This document shows, piece by piece, positions 1-7,371 of a DNA stretch of 64,000 nucleotides. The stretch lies in contig NZ_LWBP01000210.1 in NCBI RefSeq assembly GCF_002078015.1, forward strand, positions 310,001 to 374,000, in the 5' to 3' direction. The notes under the pieces are model-generated. The model saw only the letters and a program-made list of their open reading frames with translations, ran no database searches and was not told where the DNA came from. The DNA is from Niastella populi. Its GTDB lineage: Bacteria; Bacteroidota; Bacteroidia; Chitinophagales; Chitinophagaceae. Position 1 is the first letter of the stretch. Every line of letters begins with the position of its first letter. Made by a program: the position numbers and the translations under genes.

Positions 1-495
1 AAGAGCGATCTGGTTGATAAAACCTCGGCCCGTGGCTGGACGGCCAACATAATGTATAACACTACCAAAAAGTTATCGGTAGGTTTGGGTTTTGGATTCC
101 AGGATTTCTACCAAAAATTTCCGCGTGCCGTGTACAAGCTCGAAGAAGGGGGCGAAGTGTCGGCGGTGCTGACCAATTCCATTCAAACCATTCCGGTGCT
201 GGCCCAGGCGCAATACCGTTTTTTGCCGGGCAAAGCGGTTCAACCCTATGTGGGGCTGGGCCTTGGTGGAAATATTATAGTGTACGATCAGTGGCTGGGT
301 GAATTTGAGAACAGCAAGTCGAGCTTCAAATTTGCCGCAAGGCCCGAAGCCGGCCTCTTCATTCCATTCAGACCCCAGGGACCCGCAGGGATCCACCTTT
401 TTGGCGCCTATAACTACATGCCTTATAACCAGGACGGGGTTGATAATTTGAATAACTGGGGAGCAGGTATTGGGGTGAAATTTCCGATCCGGTAA
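1..495 (+). CDS. Outer-membrane beta-barrel protein, C-terminal part (gene starts before the window)
   Basis: The reading frame is open from base 1 (KSDLVDKTSARGWTANI precedes the first Met at 52), so the gene most likely begins upstream of the window. The visible protein alternates hydrophobic and polar residues in short strands (LSVGLGFGF, AQAQYRFLP, QPYVGLGLGG, GIHLFGAYNY) and ends in a strand with a terminal aromatic (GVKFPIR), as in small 8-strand outer-membrane barrels of the OmpA/OmpW-like beta-barrel domain family common in Bacteroidota. It would sit in the outer membrane. The ligand or role cannot be told from this fragment. It is followed by an intrinsic terminator at 546-575. Barrel assignment is fairly safe; the family is not. 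Confidence 0.7.
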   Translation, partial: KSDLVDKTSARGWTANIMYNTTKKLSVGLGFGFQDFYQKFPRAVYKLEEGGEVSAVLTNSIQTIPVLAQAQYRFLPGKAVQPYVGLGLGGNIIVYDQWLGEFENSKSSFKFAARPEAGLFIPFRPQGPAGIHLFGAYNYMPYNQDGVDNLNNWGAGIGVKFPIR

Positions 496-498
496 TTT

Positions 499-530
499 AG
501 GTCAATGGTGAATGGTCAATGGTTAATGGG
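499..530. repeat. Word repeat of the CCATTCACCATTGA family
   Basis: The sequence repeats GGTCAATGGTGAATGG-type words straight after the stop codon of the barrel gene. The same words recur at 745-762, 7341-7371, 38383-38411, 57183-57240 and 57303-57335 in either orientation. Confidence 0.7.
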
Positions 531-545
531 CCATCTAAATATTGT

Positions 546-575
546 AGCCCGCCTTATGTTTGGCGGGCTTTTTTA
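546..575 (+). terminator. Intrinsic terminator of the beta-barrel gene
   Basis: AGCCCGCC (546-553) pairs with GGCGGGCT (562-569) over an 8-nt loop and is followed by a T-run (569-574). It lies 50 nt after the stop codon at 495. Confidence 0.9.
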
Positions 576-760
576 TAGGCATAAGCCTTCAGTATCCAGA
601 AAGTTATGCTTAATGGTAAATGGCAAAGTAGATTACTAATGGAGATAGTTCAAAAAAATCGATCGCAGGCGCTATCGGCAATTAAAGACTTTGCCAGAGT
701 GAGGCATAAATTACGTGGGAATTCAGAATTTCGGGAACCAATTCCCCATTTACCATTCAC

Positions 761-1312
761 CTAATTCAGCTGCGGGTCAACGGGGAAATTGGCCATCATT
801 TCATAGTCGCCGCCAAGATGTTTGAGCGATTCTTTCCATATTTCATCGGCCTTGCGGTGGAATACCAGCTTGCGCGTCGCCTGGGCGGTAAGCCATGATT
901 TTTCTTTCAGTTCATCATTAAGCTGACCGCTGCCCCAGCCGGAGTAGCCAATAAAAAAGCGGATCTTTGTGGTATCGATAGAACCGGCTTTTATGAGGGT
1001 AATGGCGGTTTCAAAATCGCCGCCCCAGTATATACCATCCAGCACTTCGTAGCTGCCTGGGATCAGATCGGGGTATTGATGCAGAAAATGTATGGTATCC
1101 ATTTGAACCGGTCCGCCATAGAAAACAGGAAGTTTAAGCTCGTCCAGGTCGTTCATCAGCTCATTGAGGGTGTGGCCAAAAACCCGGTTTATAACAAAAC
1201 CAAAGCTGCCCTCGTCCTGGTGATCACATAAGAAAACTACTGTTCGGCTGAAATTCGGGTCCTTTAAAAAAGGCTCAGCTATAAGTAATATGCCTGGTCC
1301 TGGATTTACCAT
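761..1312 (-). CDS. YqgE/AlgH family protein
   Basis: The 183-residue protein matches the UPF0301/YqgE/AlgH family along its whole length. It begins with PGILLIAEPFLKDPNF, followed by RTVVFLCDHQDEGSFGFVINR, close to the family's GSxGxVINRP region, then the YxGGPV motif (FYGGPV). A later FFIGYSGWGSGQLNDEL matches the conserved GYAGWGxGQLexEl motif. The start at 1312 places this conserved beginning directly at the N-terminus. The protein is cytoplasmic with no signal peptide. AlgH was linked to alginate regulation in Pseudomonas, but the biochemical function is not settled and nothing here adds to it. It is monocistronic, facing away from the histidine kinase. Confidence 0.92.
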   Translation of the reverse strand: MVNPGPGILLIAEPFLKDPNFSRTVVFLCDHQDEGSFGFVINRVFGHTLNELMNDLDELKLPVFYGGPVQMDTIHFLHQYPDLIPGSYEVLDGIYWGGDFETAITLIKAGSIDTTKIRFFIGYSGWGSGQLNDELKEKSWLTAQATRKLVFHRKADEIWKESLKHLGGDYEMMANFPVDPQLN

Positions 1313-1492
1313 ATTTCTAAATTAGTACATAAAACGACTAACCAAAATGATTGTTCAAAAAAATTAGCGATTCAATAAAAGTTTTCTAAGTTAGCGTCCC
1401 GCTTTGCCGGTGCAACTTGGTAAATCTAAGTTAAAGGATCGCATATGAATTCGGTACCATAGGGGGGACTAATTTCGTTTATTAAATTTGCC

Positions 1493-1500
1493 GGTTAAAA
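1493..1500 (+). promoter_or_regulatory. Putative -7 element of the histidine kinase gene
   Basis: TAAATTTG matches the Bacteroidota -7 consensus TAnnTTTG and lies 72 nt upstream of the ATG at 1573. No clear -33 TTTG is seen at the usual spacing. Confidence 0.4.
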
Positions 1501-1572
1501 TTATCTGCTATGAGGATGTTGTTCTTTCCCACAACAGGAAGGAGTGTAGCAGTAAACGGTAACCGGTAGATA

Positions 1573-2997
1573 ATGACAACAGCGGCGTTAATAAAACCAT
1601 ATAAATTGCAGTTAAGGAAAATTTTTCCTGTTATTATTGTGCTGATCAGCTTATCGCTGGTGGGGACCATATATGTACAGTACAGCTGGTTACGAACCAT
1701 GCTGTTGAACAAGAATGAAGAATTGAAAGGTAAGATCGAACGTGGTATGCACATCGTAGGCACGGCCCTGATGGAGCAGAAAGGTTCGCTGCCTTCTCTT
1801 AAACGTTACCGTACGCGACCCGATTTCAGCTGGCCGGCAGAACAGTTCAAGATGGAACTGATGAACCCGCCTACCATTGCCCAAAAGTTTACCGAACAGG
1901 AGGTGGCGGAAAAGCTGAACAAAGCTTTTGAAGAACAGGGTTTGCACAATGTGAAATTTGAATTTGCCATTACTTCCAACCTGAATTTGCTTTCTTACGA
2001 AATTAAATCAAGAGGTTTTTTAACACAGGTTGAAGATACCGTGGGCGATCGTAACCTTGGGTTTTACTACCTGTTGCAACCGCCCAGCGGCAGCGACCTC
2101 GAGAACATTGTACCCGAAGAAATAATGACGGTGATTGTGCCCAATGTGAAAAGAATAGTGCTTAGCGATATGCGCTGGATGATCATTGGCGCCATTTTCT
2201 TCACCCTTATGATCATTACCGCTTTTTATATTACTGTAAATGCATTGTTGCGTCAGAAGAAGCTGAGTGAAATAAAGAACGACTTCATCAATAATATGAC
2301 GCATGAGTTCAAAACGCCGCTTGCTACCATTTCGCTGGCAGTTGATGCCCTGCGTAACGATAAAGTGGCGCAGGACCGCGAGAAAATGAATTACTTCAGC
2401 AGTATTATCAAGGAAGAGAACAAACGGATGAACAAGCATGTGGAAACCATTCTGCAGGCTGCTGTTATGGACCGTCAGGAAATTACGCTCAACCGGGTGC
2501 CGTTGCATGTACATAATCTCATTCATGAGATCATGGATAATTATCAACTGCAGTTGCAGGAGAAAGGCGCACGTGCCGAATTAAGCCTGGATGCCAGGTT
2601 CGATTTCATTGAGGCCGACCAGGTGCACTTCCGCAACCTGATCTCGAACCTGGTTGATAATGCCGTTAAATATTCGAAAGAGAACCTGTTGATAAAAATT
2701 GCCACGTATAATACCAGTCATGCAATAGGAATACGTATTGAAGATAATGGTATTGGTATGAGCAAGGAAACGGTTCGGCGCATCTTCGAAAAATTCTATC
2801 GCGCCCATACGGGTAATATTCACAATGTAAAAGGGTTTGGTCTTGGCTTGAGTTATGTAAAAACCGTAGTTGATGCCCATGACGGCAAGATCAAGGTTGA
2901 TAGCATGCTTGGCAAAGGATCGGCCTTCACCCTCGAAATTCCATTGTTTAAAGAAAAGGTTAGTGCCGAAACAGCAGGCAGCCATCGCCATAACTAA
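1573..2997 (+). CDS. Membrane-bound sensor histidine kinase (orphan)
   Basis: A 474-residue two-component sensor kinase of the inner membrane. Residues 17-40 and 203-225 are membrane segments flanking a periplasmic sensor region of about 160 residues. The HisKA domain carries His244 in NMTHEFKTP. The ATPase domain shows the N box (NLISNLVDNAVKYS, 356-369), G1 (DNGIGMS, 391-397), F box (FEKFYRAHTG) and G2 (GFGLGLSYV, 421-429). There is no visible HAMP, PAS or receiver domain. No response regulator lies next to it: the downstream neighbour queA is convergent and its 3' end overlaps this gene by 38 nt. The partner and the signal are unknown. The start was chosen because it precedes the first membrane helix with a short basic stretch. 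Confidence 0.93.
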   Translation: MTTAALIKPYKLQLRKIFPVIIVLISLSLVGTIYVQYSWLRTMLLNKNEELKGKIERGMHIVGTALMEQKGSLPSLKRYRTRPDFSWPAEQFKMELMNPPTIAQKFTEQEVAEKLNKAFEEQGLHNVKFEFAITSNLNLLSYEIKSRGFLTQVEDTVGDRNLGFYYLLQPPSGSDLENIVPEEIMTVIVPNVKRIVLSDMRWMIIGAIFFTLMIITAFYITVNALLRQKKLSEIKNDFINNMTHEFKTPLATISLAVDALRNDKVAQDREKMNYFSSIIKEENKRMNKHVETILQAAVMDRQEITLNRVPLHVHNLIHEIMDNYQLQLQEKGARAELSLDARFDFIEADQVHFRNLISNLVDNAVKYSKENLLIKIATYNTSHAIGIRIEDNGIGMSKETVRRIFEKFYRAHTGNIHNVKGFGLGLSYVKTVVDAHDGKIKVDSMLGKGSAFTLEIPLFKEKVSAETAGSHRHN

Positions 2998-4189
2998 GAA
3001 AGCGAAAATCATTCTCTAACGCATACGTATATAGTTTTCGCCAGTCGGCCCCAATGAATGCGGCTACCAGTAAGAGCAGCGTTGATTGCGGCTGGTGAAA
3101 ATTTGTCACCAGCGCATTGGGTATGCGAAACGTATAACCCGGCGCAATCAGCAGCGATGTTTTGGTTATAATGCGATCGAGCTGATGTTGCTGTAAGTAA
3201 TTCAGTAAATTTTCGAGCGCGGTTTTAGCCGGAACCGGATCGCCGTTCAATTCATACGGGTCCCACTGGTGTACTACCAGTTCTTCCGGCGGGCAGTCGG
3301 GTTGCCGCGTTGCTTTTACTCCCAGCCAGTACAGGCTTTCCACCGTTCTTAATGAAGTGGTGCCTACCACAGTGATCTGTTTATCGAGGTAATTCAATAG
3401 GCAGTTGATGGTGTCGATAGAAACATCGATGAACTCCGCATGCATAGGATGCCCACTCATGGTTTCGCTTTTCACCGGTTTGAAAGTGCCGGCGCCAACA
3501 TGCAGGGTTACATATTCGAGGTGGACCTGTTTTTGATCGAATGCTTTAAAAACCGCATCGGTAAAATGCAAACCGGCCGTGGGAGCGGCTACCGATCCTT
3601 CAGCATTGGCATAAATGGTTTGATAGCGTTCGCTATCGGTTTGTTCAACTGTGCGTTTTATATAAGGAGGAAGCGGAATATTACCCGCTACCTGCAAAAC
3701 TTCGGCAAAGGTGAGCGAAGCAGGTGTCCATGATAGTTCAATGGAAAAGCTGTCTTTCTCCTTGCCAAGGTAGCGGGCCTGCAAAACAATTTCATCGTCA
3801 TTCCAGGCCATTCGTTTTTCAAGAATTTGTCCGGGTTTCCATTTGGAGGCGCCGCCGATAAGGCATATCCAGGTAACCTGGCCTTTTTGGGTCATGGCTG
3901 TGGTCATGTCGGCGTATTGCGGGGGCGGTTCCAGGCAAAAGATCTCCACTACCGCGCCGGTTGGTTTTTGAAAAAGCAGGCGGGCGGCAACTACCCTGGT
4001 ATTATTGAAGAGAAGGAGGGAACCGGCGGCAACATATTGAGGAATATTCCGGTAAATGTCTTCCTGAATGGCCCCTTCTTTATAAATAAGAAGCCGGGAA
4101 CTGTCTCTTTCGGGAAGTGGATACCGGGCAATTTTTTGCTCCGGCAGCTCATACGTAAAATCGTGAACTGATAAGTCTTTTGGATGCAT
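2960..4189 (-). CDS. queA: S-adenosylmethionine:tRNA ribosyltransferase-isomerase QueA
   Basis: QueA transfers and isomerises the ribosyl moiety of AdoMet onto preQ1 in tRNA, giving epoxyqueuosine, in the queuosine pathway. The 409-residue protein shows the family's signature blocks in order: LLFNNTRVVAARL, PTAGLHFT, LHVGAGTFKPV, GTTSLRTVES and TNFHQPQSTLLLLVAAF. The frame stays open upstream to 4372, but the start at 4189 (MHPKDLSVHDFTYELP) is chosen because family similarity begins there. It is longer than E. coli QueA (about 356 residues), as usual in Bacteroidota. Its stop lies inside the 3' end of the convergent histidine kinase gene. No other queuosine gene is in the window. Confidence 0.95.
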   Translation of the reverse strand: MHPKDLSVHDFTYELPEQKIARYPLPERDSSRLLIYKEGAIQEDIYRNIPQYVAAGSLLLFNNTRVVAARLLFQKPTGAVVEIFCLEPPPQYADMTTAMTQKGQVTWICLIGGASKWKPGQILEKRMAWNDDEIVLQARYLGKEKDSFSIELSWTPASLTFAEVLQVAGNIPLPPYIKRTVEQTDSERYQTIYANAEGSVAAPTAGLHFTDAVFKAFDQKQVHLEYVTLHVGAGTFKPVKSETMSGHPMHAEFIDVSIDTINCLLNYLDKQITVVGTTSLRTVESLYWLGVKATRQPDCPPEELVVHQWDPYELNGDPVPAKTALENLLNYLQQHQLDRIITKTSLLIAPGYTFRIPNALVTNFHQPQSTLLLLVAAFIGADWRKLYTYALENDFRFLSYGDGCLLFRH

Positions 4190-4226
4190 CGGGCATACGG
4201 CCAACTGCCGCTGTTTTGATGAGGGG

Positions 4227-4234
4227 CAAAGGTA
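4227..4234 (-). promoter_or_regulatory. Putative -7 element of queA
   Basis: On the minus strand the sequence reads TACCTTTG, matching TAnnTTTG, 37 nt upstream of the queA ATG. It supports the start at 4189 over the longer open frame, since the longer version would begin upstream of the promoter. Confidence 0.5.
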
Positions 4235-4430
4235 AGGGAATCGATTGGCAATAGTGAAAGGGCGATAGGTAATCCCTGTTGATGGGCGCTGAAATCCCTG
4301 ATCATATACCCGGAAACGAAAGATACCCAGAAACAATGAGCGGCTGTGATGACCGGTAAGCCGCAGAATCATGCAAGGTTCGCTGAAAGTGAGTTGTGAC
4401 GGCCATTTAATAGCGCTGATCTGATGTTGA

Positions 4431-4474
4431 TTTGACTAAAAGAATTAGACAAAATCTTTCAACAATTAGTCAAA
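4431..4474. repeat. 9-bp inverted repeat upstream of orphan terminator
   Basis: TTTGACTAA (4431-4439) and TTAGTCAAA (4466-4474) are perfect inverted copies 26 nt apart in AT-rich DNA. This could be an operator or an RNA stem; nothing decides between them. Confidence 0.5.
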
Positions 4475-4590
4475 ACTTGACGTGGATTTAGTTTTTAATT
4501 AATTCTAATAAAATATTGACGCGTATTCAATTATTTCTTAACTTAGAGGCATAGGATAAGGTTTAATGGTTAATGGTATTTGATTAGTGC

Positions 4591-4618
4591 AGCCTCCCCT
4601 CCGGGAGGCTTTTTTATT
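4591..4618 (+). terminator. Orphan intrinsic terminator
   Basis: AGCCTCCC (4591-4598) pairs with GGGAGGCT (4603-4610) over the loop CTCC and runs into TTTTTTATTT. There is no + strand gene between the histidine kinase (ends 2997, with queA convergent) and this site, so it either ends an unrecognised short RNA or is a decayed copy of a GC-rich palindrome. Confidence 0.75.
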
Positions 4619-5055
4619 TATATCCATCGATGGCAGTTGCAATTGGTTGCAATGCTTGTCGGCCGGGCAATTGGTGTGATGAGTGGTAAGGCTAATTGCA
4701 CAAACTTACTTCAACAAGATCATGCTGCAGGGCATAGTGGCGAATGGTGGCTTCCTTCGGTAACCATGCCGCCGCTTTTCTTAAAATCCAAAACCTGGAG
4801 GCCCTGGTACCCGGCCACGGGTAACCGGTAATCTGGTTTTCCCCTTTTTTACCACCGGCCTGCCGGTTCAACCGATCTTCTACCACATTTTCCCACCAAT
4901 TACAGCTTTCCTGGAGGCAATAACCACCCCCGAATCCCATTTTCAGGCAGCCCGGATAAATTTTCCCGCCACAAAATGACCCGCTTTTAGTTGAGGCCAT
5001 GCCAGTTTTTTGCCGCTGCCACGAAAAAACATCCACCGGACCGTTCAATTTTGCT

Positions 5056-5107
5056 TAATCCACAGCTTATGCACAGTTATGCACATCAATTCACATGATT
5101 ATGCACA
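5056..5107. promoter_or_regulatory. Cluster of DnaA-box-like nonamers
   Basis: Three exact TTATGCACA nonamers (5067-5075, 5077-5085, 5099-5107) and TAATCCACA (5056-5064) lie within 52 bp, all in the same orientation. TTATGCACA fits the general DnaA-box consensus TTATNCACA and the fourth site has one mismatch. AT-rich DNA follows. DnaA binding, as an origin or as control of the division cluster, is inference. Confidence 0.6.
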
Positions 5108-5207
5108 TGTTTGAAGGGAAATAAAGTAGAAAAATTCACGGAAAGCCTTGTTGATCACTTATATACAAATAATAATCCTTGTGGAAAAAATATTCTTTCC
5201 AAATTCG

Positions 5208-5242
5208 GGTAAGAAAGTGGGAAAAAGTGTTATTTTGTGTAA
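5208..5242 (+). promoter_or_regulatory. Putative MraZ operator and mraZ promoter
   Basis: TGGGA (5218-5222), TGTTA (5228-5232) and TGTAA (5238-5242) are separated by exactly 5 nt each, preceded by GGTAA at 5208-5212, so the unit repeats every 10 bp. Known MraZ operators consist of TGGGN repeats with 5-nt spacers. A near-consensus -7 element (TTATTTTG, 5230-5237) overlaps it. This fits autoregulation of the dcw operon by MraZ. Confidence 0.5.
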
Positions 5243-5273
5243 GTGTTAGACAAATAGGTGCAACTCATTGTAA

Positions 5274-5738
5274 ATGATACAATTTCTCGGAGAATACGAA
5301 GCAACCCTCGACGCAAAAGGGCGTTTTCTCCTACCGGCAGGCATTAAAAAGCAAATGCCGGAGGATGCTGGAGACCAATTTGTCATAGCTCGTGGTTTTG
5401 AAAAATGTTTGACTTTATATCCCAAAAAAAATTGGGACCCAATACTGGCCGAACTGAGTAAAGTTAGCGAATACAAGGCCGAAAATAGGGAGTTCTTACG
5501 ATATTTTACAATGGGCGCTTCACTGTGCGATCTGGATTCAGCGGGAAGGATGTTGGTGCCTCCAAATTTAAAAGCCCATGCAGGGCTCGAAAAAGATATA
5601 GTACTGGTTTCTGTTATCAATAAAATTGAGATCTGGGATAAAGTTAAGTACCAACAGTTCTTTGAGTCTTTTACACCGGAAAAGTACAGCGATCTGGCAG
5701 AGCGGGTAATGGGTGGTCAAAATACTTCACAATTGTAA
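5274..5738 (+). CDS. mraZ: Transcriptional regulator MraZ
   Basis: MraZ is a DNA-binding ring-forming regulator that in enterobacteria represses its own dcw operon. The 154-residue protein has the two repeated MraZ domains with the DxxxR signature twice: DAKGRFLLP near residue 13 and DSAGRMLVP near residue 88. The start at 5274 (MIQFLGEYEATLDAKGR) places the first domain at the N-terminus as in the family. It is the first gene of the cluster; its stop is 4 nt before the rsmH start. Candidate operator repeats lie 32-66 nt upstream of the start. Confidence 0.95.
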   Translation: MIQFLGEYEATLDAKGRFLLPAGIKKQMPEDAGDQFVIARGFEKCLTLYPKKNWDPILAELSKVSEYKAENREFLRYFTMGASLCDLDSAGRMLVPPNLKAHAGLEKDIVLVSVINKIEIWDKVKYQQFFESFTPEKYSDLAERVMGGQNTSQL

Positions 5739-5742
5739 TGTT

Positions 5743-6666
5743 ATGAGTGAGCCTGTTTACCATGTACCGGTTTTATTGCAGGAGGTGATCGACGGTTTGA
5801 GCATTCGCCCTGATGGGGTGTATGTTGATTGTACCTTTGGCGGCGGTGGCCATTCCCTGGAAATTCTTAAACTACTTAACGCTGAAGGGCGTATGGTTGT
5901 TTTCGACCAGGATGCAGATGCCCGGAAAAATGTGCCCGATGATGATCGTATCATTTTTGTTCCGCACAATTTCAGGCACCTGCAGCGGTTTTGCCGGCTG
6001 CATAAAATAACGCAGGTAAATGGCATTTTAGCCGACCTCGGCGTTAGCAGCCACCAGTTCGATACCGCCGATCGCGGGTTTAGCACCCGCTTCGAAGGCG
6101 ACCTCGATATGCGAATGGACCAGCGGCAGGAACTGACGGCCTTTGAAGTGGTTAACACTTATGACGAACAGCAATTGCACAAATTGTTTGAACAGTATGG
6201 TGAGGTTACCAACTCAAAAACACTGGCCCGCACCATTGTTCAGGTTCGAAAAACGGTATCGCTTAAAACCATCTCTAACTTCAAGCAGGCGCTGCACGCG
6301 GTAGTAAAAGGAAATCCTAATAAATACTTTGCCCAGGTATTTCAGGCTTTGCGAATTGAGGTGAATGATGAATTAGGCGCATTGAAAGAAATGCTGCAAC
6401 AGGTTCCCCCCCTGTTAAAACCCGCCGGCCGTGTAGCCATCATAACTTTTCATTCTTTGGAAGACCGGATCGTGAAGAATTTCTTTCGCAAAGGAAATTT
6501 TGAAGAAGAAGAAGTGGATGTTGACCCGTTCGGAACAAAAACCTCCACACCACCACTCAAAGCAATAACAAAAAAGCCGATCGTTCCAACCGAAGCCGAG
6601 ATGAAGCGAAACCCGCGCGCAAGAAGCGCCCGGTTAAGAGTAGCAGAGAAGGTAGAAGGAAATTAG
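5743..6666 (+). CDS. rsmH: 16S rRNA (cytosine(1402)-N(4))-methyltransferase RsmH
   Basis: RsmH (MraW) methylates N4 of C1402 in the ribosomal P-site using AdoMet. The 307-residue protein shows the AdoMet site VDCTFGGGGHSLEIL near the N-terminus, LADLGVSSHQFD, and the C-terminal ITFHSLEDRIVKNFF block, with RNPRARSARLR near the end. The frame is open from 5713, inside mraZ, but the ATG at 5743 (MSEPVYHVPVLLQEV) matches the family start. It follows mraZ by 4 nt. After it comes a 280-nt gap of A/G-rich word repeats before ftsL. Confidence 0.96.
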   Translation: MSEPVYHVPVLLQEVIDGLSIRPDGVYVDCTFGGGGHSLEILKLLNAEGRMVVFDQDADARKNVPDDDRIIFVPHNFRHLQRFCRLHKITQVNGILADLGVSSHQFDTADRGFSTRFEGDLDMRMDQRQELTAFEVVNTYDEQQLHKLFEQYGEVTNSKTLARTIVQVRKTVSLKTISNFKQALHAVVKGNPNKYFAQVFQALRIEVNDELGALKEMLQQVPPLLKPAGRVAIITFHSLEDRIVKNFFRKGNFEEEEVDVDPFGTKTSTPPLKAITKKPIVPTEAEMKRNPRARSARLRVAEKVEGN

Positions 6667-6740
6667 AAATTAAAAATGAGAAACAGAGAAATGAAGAAGG
6701 AAGTACAGAAGCAGAAGGCAGGAAATAAAAATGAAAGAGA
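6664..6740. repeat. A/G-rich word repeat
   Basis: Words such as GAAATTAGAAATTAAAAATG and GAGAAACAGAGAAATGA follow the rsmH stop. A near copy (ATGAGGAACAGAGAAATGAG) lies after the ftsZ terminator at about 22655-22700, and the complementary words occur at 39918-39956 and 60715-60745. Confidence 0.6.
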
Positions 6741-6896
6741 GATAGGGAAATTGAACAATGAAAGTGAAGCTGTATGCGTCGTGCTGGTGTTTCATTAGCA
6801 AATTATCACATTCACCGTCGAGTTCTTGTTCTCATAATAAAGGGTAATTAAAAATTGCAATTTCTATTTGATTTAAGCCTCGTGAATTAAGCATTC

Positions 6897-6933
6897 ATAG
6901 CGGTTAGACGGATAGCACCTGTCTGACCGCTAT
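6897..6933 (+). promoter_or_regulatory. Hairpin immediately upstream of ftsL
   Basis: ATAGCGGTTAGAC (6897-6909) pairs with GTCTGACCGCTAT (6921-6933), 13 bp with one G-U pair and an 11-nt loop. It ends 13 nt before the ftsL ATG and is followed by TTGATTAAG, a weak U-tract. It may attenuate transcription, block or protect mRNA, or mark a processing site inside the dcw operon. Confidence 0.6.
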
Positions 6934-6946
6934 TTGATTAAGTAAA

Positions 6947-7276
6947 ATGAGTGAAGAAAAAGAAATATCACGCAGGAGACGGCAACGCAAAAGGTTGTTT
7001 GGGTACAGGTGGATCGTAAAGAACATTCCTTTCTTCCTGTTCCTGTCGGTACTGGCAATCGTGTACATCTACAATGGTCACTACGCCGACAACACCGTGC
7101 GCAACATTAACAAAGTAAATCGCGAGCTGAAGGAACTGCAATTCGAATACAAAACATTGAAAAGCGAAGTGATGTTCCGCAGCAAACAGAGCGAACTGGC
7201 CAAATCGGTAGAAACGCTTGGATTGAAAGAACTGGTTGTTCCACCGGCGATACTGGTAGACACATTAAAAAATTAG
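6947..7276 (+). CDS. ftsL: FtsL-like cell division protein
   Basis: A 109-residue bitopic inner-membrane protein in the ftsL position of the cluster. It has a very basic cytoplasmic N-terminus (RRRRQRKR), one membrane segment at about residues 29-46 (IPFFLFLSVLAIVYIYN) and a periplasmic coiled-coil stretch (NKVNRELKELQFEYKTLKSEV). Small size, topology and location between rsmH and ftsI identify it as the Bacteroidota FtsL-like protein, which in other bacteria bridges FtsQ/FtsB with FtsW/FtsI. Sequence identity in this family is always low, so the call rests mainly on context. Confidence 0.85.
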   Translation: MSEEKEISRRRRQRKRLFGYRWIVKNIPFFLFLSVLAIVYIYNGHYADNTVRNINKVNRELKELQFEYKTLKSEVMFRSKQSELAKSVETLGLKELVVPPAILVDTLKN

Positions 7277-7340
7277 AAGGTTTAAAATATAAAAGTGAGG
7301 ATGCTGGCAGGTGAAGGGCGTTTGGATGTAGGAAACTCGT

Positions 7341-7371
7341 CATTGACCATTCACCGTTGACCATTCACCAT
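7341..7371. repeat. CCATTCACCATTGA word repeat running into the ftsI start
   Basis: CATTGACCATTCACC and GTTGACCATTCACCATGG run directly into the ATG of ftsI at 7370. The repeat therefore forms the translation initiation region; there is no purine-rich Shine-Dalgarno sequence. Confidence 0.7.

Larger units (their letters stand above)
4190..5273. other. 1.1-kb intergenic regulatory region between queA and mraZ
   Basis: I see no convincing gene in this stretch. The open frames at 4580-4831 (+) and 4692-5048 (-) have no family resemblance and odd composition. The region divides into an AT-rich part (about 4410-4570) with a 9-bp inverted repeat, an orphan terminator (4591-4618), a GC-richer part without obvious signals (4620-5040), a DnaA-box-like cluster (5056-5107) and an AT-rich stretch with the mraZ promoter and operator (5108-5273). 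Confidence 0.75.

Noticed and set aside
4580-4831. 83-codon open frame on the + strand
   Set aside because: It begins upstream of the orphan terminator hairpin and runs through it; no family likeness.
4692-5048. 118-codon open frame on the minus strand before mraZ
   Set aside because: Composition is unusual (many Trp, Gly, Cys), no family is recognisable, and its region overlaps regulatory DNA.
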